Below the pieces are notes generated by a model. That model was given only the letters and a program-made list of their open reading frames with translations. It was not told the DNA's origin and made no database searches. Made by a program: the position numbers and the translations under genes. From NCBI RefSeq assembly GCF_042139015.1, contig NZ_JBHIKY010000009.1:62001-126000 (forward strand): a DNA stretch of 64,000 nucleotides, read 5' to 3'. Below, in pieces: positions 50,584-59,010 of this stretch (position 1 is the stretch's first letter; each line of letters begins with the position of its first letter). This DNA is from JBHIKY01 sp042139015 (GTDB taxonomy: Bacteria; Bacillota; Bacilli; Bacillales; Marinococcaceae).

Positions 50584-51486
50584 ATGAGAATTATTCGGAT
50601 AAAATCGGCGGAAAAAGAAGTACAGACAGCGGCATTGACAGATCAGGAAGAAGTATATGCTCTTCCGTTTGACACGACTACAAAATTATTTGCGGAAGCT
50701 GTATCACAGGGAAAAACCACCCTCGAACTCGTAGAGGAGCTTATCCAAAATCAAGAGCCGGTGAGCACTAATCCTGAAGAACTCGAGCTGCTTGTTCCCA
50801 CAGAAGTGACAGAAGTGTGGGCCTCAGGTGTGACGTATCAAAAAAGCAGGGAGGCGAGAAATTACGAAGCGACAGAAGGAAAGCTGGATGCAGCCACTTT
50901 TTATGATAAAGTGTACGAAGCAGTGCGTCCGGAGATATTTTTTAAAGCGACGGGACAGCGTGTCGTCGGCCAAAATACGGACGTCTATCTCCGCTCGGAT
51001 TCCAATTGGCAGATTCCTGAGCCGGAGCTTGGGCTCGTGCTGAATCGAAAAGGCGAAATTATCGGCTACACGATTGGTAACGATATGAGCTGCCGTGACA
51101 TTGAAGGGGAAAATCCATTGTATCTGCCGCAGGCAAAAATATGGAAAAACTCCTGCTCTATCGGTCCTGCAATCCGATTAGCTGAAACGGTGAAAAACCC
51201 TTATGATTTCCAGCTTCAGTGCAGAATTTTCCGGGACGGGGAAAAAGTATTTGAAGGGGAAGCCTACGTCAATCAACTGAAACGAAAACTGGAAGAGCTG
51301 GTGGAATATTTGGTGAAAGATAATGATGTCTTTGATGGGATGATTCTATTAACCGGTACTTGTGTCGTTCCTCCAAATGAATTTACCCTGCAGGACGGCG
51401 ATCAGATCGAAATTGAAATTCCCGGCATCGGTATCCTTCGCAACCCTGTCAAACAGCCTGCTTCAAAAACAGCAGCTTCTTCATAA
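50584..51486 (+). CDS. 2-keto-3-deoxy-pentonate dehydratase-like FAH protein
   Basis: A 300-residue fumarylacetoacetate hydrolase superfamily protein. Recognisable are VWASGVTYQKSREARNYE, FFKATGQRVVGQNTDVYLRSDSNWQIPEPELGLVLNRKG (the metal-binding E-x-E pair) and GYTIGNDMSCRDIEGENPLYLPQAKIW with its Asp. This layout matches the 2-keto-3-deoxy-D-arabinonate/xylonate dehydratase branch, which yields 2-ketoglutarate semialdehyde. The semialdehyde dehydrogenase gene three genes on supports a Weimberg-type route. First gene of a four- or five-gene operon. Confidence 0.8.
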   Translation: MRIIRIKSAEKEVQTAALTDQEEVYALPFDTTTKLFAEAVSQGKTTLELVEELIQNQEPVSTNPEELELLVPTEVTEVWASGVTYQKSREARNYEATEGKLDAATFYDKVYEAVRPEIFFKATGQRVVGQNTDVYLRSDSNWQIPEPELGLVLNRKGEIIGYTIGNDMSCRDIEGENPLYLPQAKIWKNSCSIGPAIRLAETVKNPYDFQLQCRIFRDGEKVFEGEAYVNQLKRKLEELVEYLVKDNDVFDGMILLTGTCVVPPNEFTLQDGDQIEIEIPGIGILRNPVKQPASKTAASS

Positions 51487-51498
51487 GGAGGAAATACG

Positions 51499-51804
51499 GT
51501 GAGCGAACAACATAAAGCAGTGATGATGAAGCCGGTCGACACAGTGGCAGTTGCACTTCAGGCCCTGGAAAAAGGGACGTCTCTCATAATTACATCTCAA
51601 CAGGAACAGTTTCACGTCACTCTGAAGCATGATATAGAATTTGGGCACAAATTTGCGGTGAAGCAAATGAAACCAGGGGATGATGTAATGAAATACGGCG
51701 AAGTCATAGGAAGCGCGCAGCGGGCAATAGCTGTAGGCGAACATGTACATGTCCACAACGTCGAAGGGAAAAGAGGAAGAGGTGACAAAATTGCTGGAGC
51801 TTAA
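51499..51804 (+). CDS. UxaA-type dehydratase small subunit (SAF domain)
   Basis: A 101-residue protein equal to the N-terminal SAF domain of altronate/galactarate dehydratases. KPVDTVAVALQALEKGTSLII and the His-rich HDIEFGHKFAVKQMKPGDDVMKYGEVIGSAQRAIAVGEHVHVHNVEG are typical. It is split from the catalytic part, as in several Gram-positive and marine bacteria. GTG start after AAGGAGGAAATACG; its end overlaps the large subunit gene by 14-23 bases. Confidence 0.85.
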   Translation: MSEQHKAVMMKPVDTVAVALQALEKGTSLIITSQQEQFHVTLKHDIEFGHKFAVKQMKPGDDVMKYGEVIGSAQRAIAVGEHVHVHNVEGKRGRGDKIAGA

Positions 51805-52969
51805 AGATGGTCAATTTTTGGGGTATAGAAGGCCGGATGGGAAAGTCGGGGTGCGTAATCACGTGCTCATACTGCCTACCATTACCTGTGCGACCCAGGC
51901 TGCAAAGCAGATCAATGAGCTGGTGGACGGTACTGTAACCTTTATTCATCAGCATGGCTGTGCGCAGGTGGGAGTTGATTATGAGCAGACGTTTCGCACG
52001 TACGCCGGCCTGGGAATGAACCCTAATGTATATGGTGTTGTTGTTCTCGGTCTCGGCTGTGAAACACATCAAGCATGGACAGTCGCGGATGAAATTGCTA
52101 AAAAAAGCGGGAAACCGGTAGAAACCGTCTCCATTCAGGAAAACGGAGGCACGCTTCAGACGATTGCAGAAGGAGCGAAGGTAGCCTCTCAAATGGTCCA
52201 GGACGCTTCGATGGTCCACCGCGAGCCGTGTGATATTAATGAATTGATCGTTGGCACGGAGTGCGGAGGTTCCGATGCATGCTCGGGCTTATCAGCCAAT
52301 CCTGCTGTAGGGGCCGTTTCTGACAAGCTTGTCGAGCGGGGAGCTACTGCGATTTTGGCGGAAACAACTGAGCTGATTGGTGCAGAGCATCTTTTGGCGG
52401 AGCGGGCTGCAGATGATCAGGTAGCCAAACGTGTATATGAAGTAATTGAAGCAATGGAAAACCGCTCCATTCAAATGGGCGTGGATATTCGTACGGGCAA
52501 TCCGAGTCCTGGTAATGTCCGCGGCGGGCTGTCCACCCTGGAGGAAAAATCACTCGGTGCTGCTAACAAAGCAGGAACAAGCCCATTGCAGGAACTGATT
52601 GATTATGCGGAGCCGCCGACAAAAAAAGGCCTCGTTTGGATGGATACGCCCGGGCATGATATTGAACAGCTTACGGGGATGGTAGCAGGTGGAGCACAGG
52701 TGGTTTTATTTACGACCGGCCGTGGTACACCAACAGGCTCTCCAATTGCACCGGTCATCAAAATTTCCACAAACACGACGATGTATGAAAGTATGGGCGA
52801 CAACATGGATATCAATGCAGGCACAGTGATTGAAGGAAAAGAGTCTGTTGATGAAGTAGGCGGGCGTCTTCTCGAAGAAATTATGCAGGTAAGCTCAGGG
52901 AAGAAAACAAAAGCAGAAATTTTAAAGCAGCATGATTTTGGAATTTGGAGAATCGGACCAACATTTTAA
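51782..52969 (+). CDS. UxaA-type dehydratase large subunit
   Basis: A catalytic subunit of about 396 residues. GYRRPDGKVGVRNHVLILPTITCATQAA, HQHGCAQVG, GLGCETHQ, GTECGGSDACSGLSANPAVG and TTGRGTPTGSPIAPVIKISTNTTMYESMGDNMDINAG are altronate/galactarate dehydratase signatures, the last part carrying conserved residues near the Fe site. Products are 2-keto-3-deoxy acids feeding KdgK or the dehydratase upstream. The frame is open from an ATG at 51743, but AAGAGGAAGAG places translation at the GTG 51782 or the TTG 51791, overlapping the small subunit. Altronate is the textbook substrate; others are possible. Confidence 0.87.
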   Translation: MTKLLELKDGQFLGYRRPDGKVGVRNHVLILPTITCATQAAKQINELVDGTVTFIHQHGCAQVGVDYEQTFRTYAGLGMNPNVYGVVVLGLGCETHQAWTVADEIAKKSGKPVETVSIQENGGTLQTIAEGAKVASQMVQDASMVHREPCDINELIVGTECGGSDACSGLSANPAVGAVSDKLVERGATAILAETTELIGAEHLLAERAADDQVAKRVYEVIEAMENRSIQMGVDIRTGNPSPGNVRGGLSTLEEKSLGAANKAGTSPLQELIDYAEPPTKKGLVWMDTPGHDIEQLTGMVAGGAQVVLFTTGRGTPTGSPIAPVIKISTNTTMYESMGDNMDINAGTVIEGKESVDEVGGRLLEEIMQVSSGKKTKAEILKQHDFGIWRIGPTF

Positions 52970-53003
52970 TTTTATTTCAACTATGGAAAGGACGAGGATA
53001 TAT

Positions 53004-54452
53004 ATGACTACGTATAAGAATCTAATCAACGGAGAATGGGTAGATGGAGCTGCAGGAGAAACTACTGGAAGCATTAATCCTGCGAATGCAGATGATAATG
53101 TAGGAAACGTTCAAAAATCAACGAAGGAAGATCTGGATAAAGCGGTACAGGCTGCCAAGCAGGCACAAAAAGAATGGCAGAAAATCGGCGGCCCGGCCCG
53201 TGGAAATATCCTGCACAAAGCAGCCGATGCACTCGAAAAGCGAGTGGATGAAGTAGCAGAAATGATGACAAGAGAGATGGGGAAAACATTTCCTGAGGCG
53301 AAAGGTGAAACCATGCGTGGTGTCGCTATTCTCCGATATTATGCAGGGGAAGGCATGCGTAAGGTCGGCGATGTGATTCCTTCTACTGATAAGGATGCTC
53401 TAATGTTTACTACCCGTGCTCCGCTTGGTGTGGTTGGAGTAATTACACCGTGGAATTTCCCGGTTGCAATACCAATTTGGAAAATGGCACCTGCGCTTGC
53501 TTATGGAAATGCAGTAGTGCTGAAACCGGCAAGTGAAGCTGCAGTTACAGCAGCCAAGGTCGTTGAGTGCCTGGAGGAAGCCGGCTTTCCGGCTGGCGTA
53601 CTAAACTTTGTCACTGGCTCTGGTTCTGTAATCGGACAAGGGCTTGCTGATCATCCTGATGTTGCAGGTATTACTTTTACCGGATCGGATACGGTCGGAA
53701 AACAGGTTGGACAAAGCGCACTTGCCCGCGGAGGGAAGTATCAGCTTGAAATGGGCGGCAAAAATCCTGTTATCGTTGCTAAGGATGCAGACCTTGACCT
53801 CGCAGTAGATGCTACCATCAGCGGCGGATTAAAATCCACCGGCCAAAAATGTACAGCCACAAGCCGGGTTATCGTGGCAGAAGAAATATATGATGAATTC
53901 AAAGAGAAGCTGCTTGATAAGGTAAAAGACATTTCTGTAGGAGACGGAATGAAGGAAGGTATCTGGATGGGGCCGTGCTCGAGTGAAGGGCAGCTCAATA
54001 CGGTGCTTTCCTATATTGAAAAAGGGAAATCAGAAGGAGCAGAATTAGTGTACGGCGGCAGCCGTGTAACGGAAGATGGTCTTGATAAAGGCTTCTTTGT
54101 GCAGCCGACGGTATTTGACGGCGTCACCACCGACATGGCCATTGCACAGGAAGAGATTTTTGGTCCGGTGCTTGCGTTAATGAAAACCTCCAGCATGGAA
54201 GATGCTATTAAACTAGCAAATGATGTGGAATTTGGACTCAGTGCATCGATTTTTACGACCAATATTCAAAACATGCTCAGCTTTATTGACGATATGGAAG
54301 CTGGATTGGTCCGTGTTAATGCTGAAAGTGCCGGAGTTGAACTGCAGGCTCCGTTCGGAGGAATGAAGAAATCAAGCTCTCACTCACGTGAGCAGGGGGA
54401 AGCAGCCATCGAATTCTTTACGTCGATCAAAACGGTATTTGTCAAAGGTTAA
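53004..54452 (+). CDS. 2-ketoglutarate semialdehyde dehydrogenase-type ALDH
   Basis: A 482-residue aldehyde dehydrogenase. Key residues are visible in VITPWNFPVAIPIWKMAPALAYGNAVVLKPAS (Asn), GGKYQLEMGGKNPVIV (general-base Glu) and GGLKSTGQKCTATSRVIV (catalytic Cys in GQKCTA). ARVNAESAGVELQAPFGGMKKSSSHSREQG-type C-terminal residues (VELQAPFGGMKKSS) fit the YcbD/GucD and KGSADH group that oxidises 2-ketoglutarate semialdehyde. An upstream ATG at 52932 overlaps the dehydratase, but GGAAAGGACGAGGATATAT precedes the ATG at 53004. Confidence 0.9.
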   Translation: MTTYKNLINGEWVDGAAGETTGSINPANADDNVGNVQKSTKEDLDKAVQAAKQAQKEWQKIGGPARGNILHKAADALEKRVDEVAEMMTREMGKTFPEAKGETMRGVAILRYYAGEGMRKVGDVIPSTDKDALMFTTRAPLGVVGVITPWNFPVAIPIWKMAPALAYGNAVVLKPASEAAVTAAKVVECLEEAGFPAGVLNFVTGSGSVIGQGLADHPDVAGITFTGSDTVGKQVGQSALARGGKYQLEMGGKNPVIVAKDADLDLAVDATISGGLKSTGQKCTATSRVIVAEEIYDEFKEKLLDKVKDISVGDGMKEGIWMGPCSSEGQLNTVLSYIEKGKSEGAELVYGGSRVTEDGLDKGFFVQPTVFDGVTTDMAIAQEEIFGPVLALMKTSSMEDAIKLANDVEFGLSASIFTTNIQNMLSFIDDMEAGLVRVNAESAGVELQAPFGGMKKSSSHSREQGEAAIEFFTSIKTVFVKG

Positions 54453-54462
54453 TTTACATGAG

Positions 54463-54481
54463 GCGCCGGTCATACCGGCGC
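54463..54481 (+). terminator. terminator after the ALDH gene
   Basis: GCGCCGGT and ACCGGCGC around CAT, followed by TTTCTTTCC. It may only partly stop transcripts, since the next gene follows in 35 bases. Confidence 0.75.
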
Positions 54482-54515
54482 TTTCTTTCCATAAATTAAA
54501 TAGGAGATGATAAGC

Positions 54516-55397
54516 ATGAGACTAACTCAATTTTTTCGAAATGGAGCCATTCATGTAGGAATTGCTGAAGAACATGCTATATTCGATGTTACATCCGCAG
54601 CCCGTGGAGAAGAATTCGCGCCGGCAACGATGCTCGAAGTAATTAAACAGGGCGAGGAAGGGAAAGCAGAAATCCAACGAATCTATGAAACTCATAAAAA
54701 CGAAGATACATATTATGTAGAAAAAGAATCAGTTACTGCTGCTCCGAGTGTTACTGATGCTGAAAAAATCATATGCATCGGCTTGAATTATGCCCGTCAC
54801 GCAAAGGAAAGCGGCATGGATGAACCGAAGGAGCCGATCGTTTTTAATAAATTTGCGAATGCGCTTGCAGCCCACAAACAGCCGATTACCCTTCCTCCTG
54901 GATCAAATAAAGTAGATTATGAAGCAGAGCTTGCGATTGTTATAGGAAAAGAAGCAAGTGAAATTGAAGTAAAAGATGCACGTGATTACATGTATGGCTT
55001 TACCGTTTCCAATGATGTGTCTGCCCGTGACTTCCAATTTAAATCCCCGCAATGGCTGCTTGGAAAAAGCTGCGACGGCTTCTGCCCGGTCGGACCGGAG
55101 CTGGTGACGAGTGATGAGATTGATGATCCGGGCCGCCTGGAGATTAAAGCTTACGTAAACGGAGAAGTGCGTCAGCAGTCCAACACGTCTGATATGATAT
55201 TCAGCTGTGAAGAGATCGTCAGCTTTGTATCTCGATTTATGACGCTGAAGCCGGGTGATCTGATTCTTACAGGAACACCTGAAGGAGTAATTATGGGTTA
55301 TCCAACGGAAAAACAGGTATGGCTGAAGAATCAGGATACCGTTACTATTGAAATTGAAAAGCTAGGCATCCTGGAAAATCAGTTCATTAAGAAATGA
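54516..55397 (+). CDS. fumarylacetoacetate hydrolase family protein
   Basis: A 293-residue FAH-superfamily enzyme of the fumarylpyruvate/2,4-diketo-3-deoxy acid hydrolase type, distinct from the one at 50584. IGLNYARHAKESGMDEPKEPIVFNKFANAL is the typical opening; VDYEAELAIVIGKEA supplies the Glu pair, and GFTVSNDVSARDFQFKSPQWLLGKSCDGFCPVGPELV the Asp and Lys. The end, GDLILTGTPEGVIMGY, is conserved. It probably cleaves or dehydrates a keto-deoxy sugar acid. The ATG at 54516 has AGGAGA eight bases upstream and is preferred to the ATG nine bases earlier. Confidence 0.87.
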   Translation: MRLTQFFRNGAIHVGIAEEHAIFDVTSAARGEEFAPATMLEVIKQGEEGKAEIQRIYETHKNEDTYYVEKESVTAAPSVTDAEKIICIGLNYARHAKESGMDEPKEPIVFNKFANALAAHKQPITLPPGSNKVDYEAELAIVIGKEASEIEVKDARDYMYGFTVSNDVSARDFQFKSPQWLLGKSCDGFCPVGPELVTSDEIDDPGRLEIKAYVNGEVRQQSNTSDMIFSCEEIVSFVSRFMTLKPGDLILTGTPEGVIMGYPTEKQVWLKNQDTVTIEIEKLGILENQFIKK

Positions 55398-55474
55398 TTT
55401 ATAAAATTTTGAAAAATTATTGATTTCTTACGACTTTTAGACTAAAATTAATTTCATAGAGACATTTAAAACAT

Positions 55475-55492
55475 AGTTTTATAATACAAAAC
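55475..55492. promoter_or_regulatory. regulon box, distal copy before dctP2
   Basis: AGTTTTATAATACAAAAC lies about 290 bases before dctP2, and a cre-like site begins four bases after it. A second box sits at 55692, giving two sites 217 bases apart for possible looping. Confidence 0.65.
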
Positions 55493-55495
55493 AAT

Positions 55496-55510
55496 TTGTA
55501 AGCGCTTTTT
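55496..55510. promoter_or_regulatory. cre-like CcpA site
   Basis: TTGTAAGCGCTTTTT fits WTGNAANCGNWNNCW with one mismatch and has the central GCGC of strong sites. The rest of 55398-55782 is AT-rich and holds no gene. Confidence 0.5.
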
Positions 55511-55691
55511 TATAATGTGCGGATTTATCAGTGACCTGGTTACTTATGGTTCCATCGGATGAATTAATAAACGGCGTCAAGAAAATCAGCGGAGACTGTG
55601 GGCTGTATCATTTAGGACGCCATCAGTCAGGCGGAAAATCGATAGTGATCAGCGATATTTGTACTATTTTTATTTTATATAGTGAAAACTA

Positions 55692-55710
55692 AGTTTTGTA
55701 TTATAAAACT
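55692..55710. promoter_or_regulatory. regulon box, proximal copy before dctP2
   Basis: AGTTTTGTATTATAAAACT is palindromic with one mismatch, 72 bases before the dctP2 start. Confidence 0.7.
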
Positions 55711-55782
55711 TAATGATGGCTGGAGGTGAGAAGCAGTCTATTATTACCAAGGTTAGTTTGAACATTAAGGGGAGGAATAAAA

Positions 55783-56859
55783 GTGAATAACAAAAAATGG
55801 TTTATGATGATGCTTGTATTTGTACTTATTTTAGTATTAGCAGCCTGTGGAGGATCATCAGATGGGGAAGATGAAGATGCAGCCGCTGATGGCGGTGATG
55901 AATCCGGTGATGAAGGTGCATCAGATGAAGGATCGGGCGATGCTCAGACGCTTCGAGTGAGTATTGGTGTAAATAATGATCATCCTGAGTATGAAGGTGC
56001 CATGAAGTTTAAGGAACTTGTCGAAGAGCAGAGTGATGATTTTGAAGTAGAAGTGTACCATTCAGGACAGATTGCCGATGACCGCGCAGCCGTAGAGATG
56101 CTGCAAATGGGAACGCTGGAAATTACAATACCTTCTACCTCACCAATGGTAAACTTCATTCCGGAATACGGCGTATTTGACCTGCCATTTACGATTCCAA
56201 ACGAAGAAGTTGCGGATAAATTACTGGACGGAGAATTCGGAGACAAGATGATTGATATGCTGGATGACCAGGGTCTAGTTGGACTTGCCTGGTGGGAAAA
56301 CGGCTTTCGTAATCTGACGAATAATACCCGAGCGGTTGGTTCCGTAGATGATCTGAACGGACTGAAGATCCGTACTATGGAAAACGACGTCCACTTGGAT
56401 GCATGGAGTGAAATGGGGGCAAACCCAACTCCGATGGCGTTTACTGAATTGTTCAGCGCTATGCAGCAGGGCACAGTAGATGGGCAGGAGAATCCATATC
56501 CTACGATCGAATCCAGTAATTACTATGAGGTTCAGGACTATGTTTCTGGAACCAATCATGTCTATACACCGTTTATCTTCCTCATGGGCAAAGATCTATG
56601 GGAAGGTCTGGATGATGAACAACAGCAAATCATTCAAGAAGCCGCTGTGGAAGCAGGTGAATTTAACCGTGAGCGGAATCGTGAAGTGGCTGATGAAAGC
56701 CTTGAAGAGCTGAAGGAAAGCATGGAGTACACAGAAGTAACAGACGAAGAAATGGAGCGTTTCCGTGAAACCGTGCAGCCTATTATTGAAAAACACAAAA
56801 GTACAATTGGCGAAGACATTGTGGAGGAGTATTTAGCAGAAATTGAAAAGCATGAGTAA
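55783..56859 (+). CDS. dctP: TRAP transporter solute-binding lipoprotein DctP (copy 2)
   Basis: A 358-residue receptor with signal peptide, lipobox VLAAC and an acidic linker. It follows copy 1 closely: LRVSIGVNNDHPEYEGAMKFKELVEEQ, VYHSGQIADDRAAVEMLQMGTLEITIPSTSPM, WWENGFRNLTN and the ligand-Arg motif KIRTMENDVHLDAWSEMGANPTPMAFTELFSAMQQGTVDGQENP. It starts at GTG after GGGGAGGAATAAAA. No dctQ or dctM follows: the next genes are kdgK and eda. It may use the DctQM at 35.7-37.6 kb, which has the same regulon box. Confidence 0.93.
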   Translation: MNNKKWFMMMLVFVLILVLAACGGSSDGEDEDAAADGGDESGDEGASDEGSGDAQTLRVSIGVNNDHPEYEGAMKFKELVEEQSDDFEVEVYHSGQIADDRAAVEMLQMGTLEITIPSTSPMVNFIPEYGVFDLPFTIPNEEVADKLLDGEFGDKMIDMLDDQGLVGLAWWENGFRNLTNNTRAVGSVDDLNGLKIRTMENDVHLDAWSEMGANPTPMAFTELFSAMQQGTVDGQENPYPTIESSNYYEVQDYVSGTNHVYTPFIFLMGKDLWEGLDDEQQQIIQEAAVEAGEFNRERNREVADESLEELKESMEYTEVTDEEMERFRETVQPIIEKHKSTIGEDIVEEYLAEIEKHE

Positions 56860-56875
56860 AAGAATAATCTAATCG

Positions 56876-56912
56876 AAATCCGGGGGCGGAGCAGTATCTG
56901 CTTCCGGATTTT
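56876..56912 (+). terminator. terminator after dctP2
   Basis: AAATCCGG ... GGAGCAG and CTGCTTCCGGATTT form a stem followed by TTT, 17 bases after the stop. Confidence 0.8.
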
Positions 56913-56977
56913 TTATGGGTAGTCAGTTTGACCTGTTACCTGCACTATATTATGATTAGTTATATAATGAACAAACA

Positions 56978-56998
56978 ATATTTTATAATGTAAAACAT
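56978..56998. promoter_or_regulatory. regulon box before kdgK-eda
   Basis: ATATTTTATAATGTAAAACA lies about 25 bases before the kdgK start, similar in place to the dgoD box. The core TTTTATAATGTAAAAC equals that before dctQM. Confidence 0.7.
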
Positions 56999-57021
56999 AC
57001 GTTGAGGTGAATTAATTACAA

Positions 57022-57972
57022 ATGGATGTAATTACGATGGGAGAGACAATGGCGTTATTTTCACCGGAGCAAAATGGCATGATGAGATACGCGCACATGT
57101 ATTCTCGAAAATTCGGGGGAGCCGAATCTAATTTTGCTATCGGATTGACGAGACTAGGGCATCAGACAGGCTGGATCAGCCGGGTAGGAAACGATGAACT
57201 GGGCAAAGCAATGCTGCAGTTTGTCCGCGGCGAAGGTGTCAACGTGGATAACGTAAAGCTTGAAGACAAAGCACCGACTGGATTATATTTTAAAGAGTTC
57301 CGTCGGGAAGGAGAAATCAGGGTCCAATATTACCGAAAAGGCTCTGCAGCCAGCTTGATGAATGAAGAGGATGCTGATGAAGCCTATATAAAAAAAGCCA
57401 GGTATTTACATATTACCGGTATTACTCCAGCGTTGAGCACGACTTGCAGGCAGGCTGTTTTAAAAGCGATTCAAGTCGCCCGGTCACATGGTGTGACGAT
57501 TGTGTTTGATCCAAATTTGCGTAAATCCTTATGGAGCGAAGAGGAAGCCCGCACCACTCTGCTGGAAATTTCTGCACTGGCAGATATTGTACTTCCCGGG
57601 ATCGCAGAGGGTGAATTTTTGTTTGGAACCGAGGATCCTGAGGAGCTGGGCAGACTTTTCCTCGAAAAGGGAGCGAAGGAAGTCGTGCTGAAGGCAGGGG
57701 AAAAGGGAACCTACTATTATTCAAAAAATGACTCTATGTTCGTCCCCGCCTTTCAAGTAGCGAACGTCATAGATCCAGTAGGAGCGGGTGACGGGTTTGC
57801 AGCCGGCTATGTTTCTGGTCTGCTGGACGAGCTCTCCGTCAATGACGCCATTCTCAGGGGTAACGCAGTCGGTGCTCTTGTTACTCAGGTAAATGGAGAC
57901 GTCGAAGGTCTGCCGGAAAAAGAAGAAGTCATGCGTTTTATGAGCTCGGAAGGTGAAGACGTTACAAGATAA
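57022..57972 (+). CDS. kdgK: 2-keto-3-deoxygluconate kinase
   Basis: A 316-residue PfkB/ribokinase-family kinase. MGETMALFSPEQNG and KFGGAESNFAIGLTRLG form the N-terminal substrate part; YRKGSAASLMNEED and DPNLRKSLWSEEEA are KdgK-like, and DPVGAGDGFAAGYVSGLLD (about residues 250-268) carries the catalytic Asp and anion hole. It makes 2-keto-3-deoxy-6-phosphogluconate. Eda follows after 22 bases, making a complete lower Entner-Doudoroff branch for sugar acids. GAGGTGAAT precedes ATG with rather long spacing. Confidence 0.93.
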   Translation: MDVITMGETMALFSPEQNGMMRYAHMYSRKFGGAESNFAIGLTRLGHQTGWISRVGNDELGKAMLQFVRGEGVNVDNVKLEDKAPTGLYFKEFRREGEIRVQYYRKGSAASLMNEEDADEAYIKKARYLHITGITPALSTTCRQAVLKAIQVARSHGVTIVFDPNLRKSLWSEEEARTTLLEISALADIVLPGIAEGEFLFGTEDPEELGRLFLEKGAKEVVLKAGEKGTYYYSKNDSMFVPAFQVANVIDPVGAGDGFAAGYVSGLLDELSVNDAILRGNAVGALVTQVNGDVEGLPEKEEVMRFMSSEGEDVTR

Positions 57973-57994
57973 AGAGAAAAGGAGAGAAACAATT

Positions 57995-58636
57995 ATGTCT
58001 GTCATTGAATCTATTAAAGAAAACGGTGTTGTGGCCATAATCCGAGGAGCAAAAGCCGAAAATATTGAAGAAGTAGCAGAAGCACTTCTTAACGGTGGAG
58101 TGCGCACCCTCGAAATAACGATGGAAACACCAAATGTCCTTGCGGCAATTGAAAAACTGCGCACGGTGTATAAGGACGATCTAATAGTCGGGGCAGGAAC
58201 AGTCCTTGACCCGGAAACGGCAAGGTCGGCTATTATGGCGGGCTCCCAGTTTATTTTTTCCCCAACAGTAAACACCGAGACGATTAAAATGACAAAGCGT
58301 TATGGAGTCACGAGCATACCCGGCGCTTTAACACCAACTGAAATTTTGACTGCTTATGAAAACGGAGCAGACGTAATTAAAGTATTTCCTGCCAACCTGT
58401 TCGGTCCAAAATATCTAAAAGATGTACACGGACCTCTTCCATACATTCCGCTTATGCCGACAGGAGGCATCACAACCGAAAATGTACATGACTACGTCAA
58501 GGCCGGCGCTGTGGCTGTCGGAATCGGAAGTGCTCTTGTCAATTCCAAGAATGAGTGGAATAAGGAAGAGAAAAATGCACTGGAGCTGCGTGCTGCTGCT
58601 TTCGTGCAGGCGTATCAATCGGCCATTCAAGTATAA
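57995..58636 (+). CDS. eda: KDPG/KHG aldolase
   Basis: A 213-residue class I aldolase. VVAIIRGAKAENIEE, LEITMETPNVLAAI (catalytic Glu) and GAGTVLDPE are present, with the Schiff-base Lys in GADVIKVFPANLFGP and PLMPTGGITTENV as the phosphate site. It cleaves 2-keto-3-deoxy-6-phosphogluconate into pyruvate and glyceraldehyde 3-phosphate. The frame is open from 57953, but AAAGGAGAGAAACAATT places the start at the ATG 57995. A terminator follows. Confidence 0.93.
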   Translation: MSVIESIKENGVVAIIRGAKAENIEEVAEALLNGGVRTLEITMETPNVLAAIEKLRTVYKDDLIVGAGTVLDPETARSAIMAGSQFIFSPTVNTETIKMTKRYGVTSIPGALTPTEILTAYENGADVIKVFPANLFGPKYLKDVHGPLPYIPLMPTGGITTENVHDYVKAGAVAVGIGSALVNSKNEWNKEEKNALELRAAAFVQAYQSAIQV

Positions 58637-58654
58637 AGATAGTTTTACAAAATA

Positions 58655-58690
58655 AAGCCTGTTGAGATTTAATATCTCTCAGGTTTTTTT
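58655..58690 (+). terminator. kdgK-eda terminator
   Basis: GCCTGTTGAGAT and ATCTCTCAGG pair, followed by TTTTTTT. Confidence 0.85.
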
Positions 58691-58880
58691 GATTTTTGAA
58701 ATAGTTAAGCTGAAAGATAGTTGGAAGCTTTAGCAGGTTGATAAGCGTCCCTATTATACTATTTTGTTGAAAATAGGAACTGTATTTCCCGGGAAATGTC
58801 GATATATGTATAGTTATGATAGGCAGACTGGCAGTATGCTTTTGGTAATGCTATGGAAATTGTCTTGATTTGATAGGGGG

Positions 58881-59010
58881 ATCGGCGGAAAATCGAGCAG
58901 TATCAGCGAAAAATCGAGCAGTATCAGCGAAAAATTGAAAATTATCGGCGGAAAATCGAGAATCATCAGCGAAAATCAAAAGTTCATCAGCGATAATCCG
59001 AAAAAATCGC
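58881..59010 (+). repeat. 21-bp tandem repeat, about six units
   Basis: Units begin at 58881, 58902, 58923, 58944, 58965 and 58986 with the consensus ATCRGCGRAAAATCGAGMA plus two variable bases. Later units diverge. The 21-base period keeps a reading frame, yet no good start or ribosome site is seen, so I call no gene. The wider gap 58637-59299 holds only this, the eda terminator and an AT-rich promoter region before the GntR gene. Confidence 0.75.

Noticed and set aside
58881..59010. CRISPR array
   Set aside because: The repeats are directly adjacent with no spacers and diverge gradually, so this is a minisatellite.
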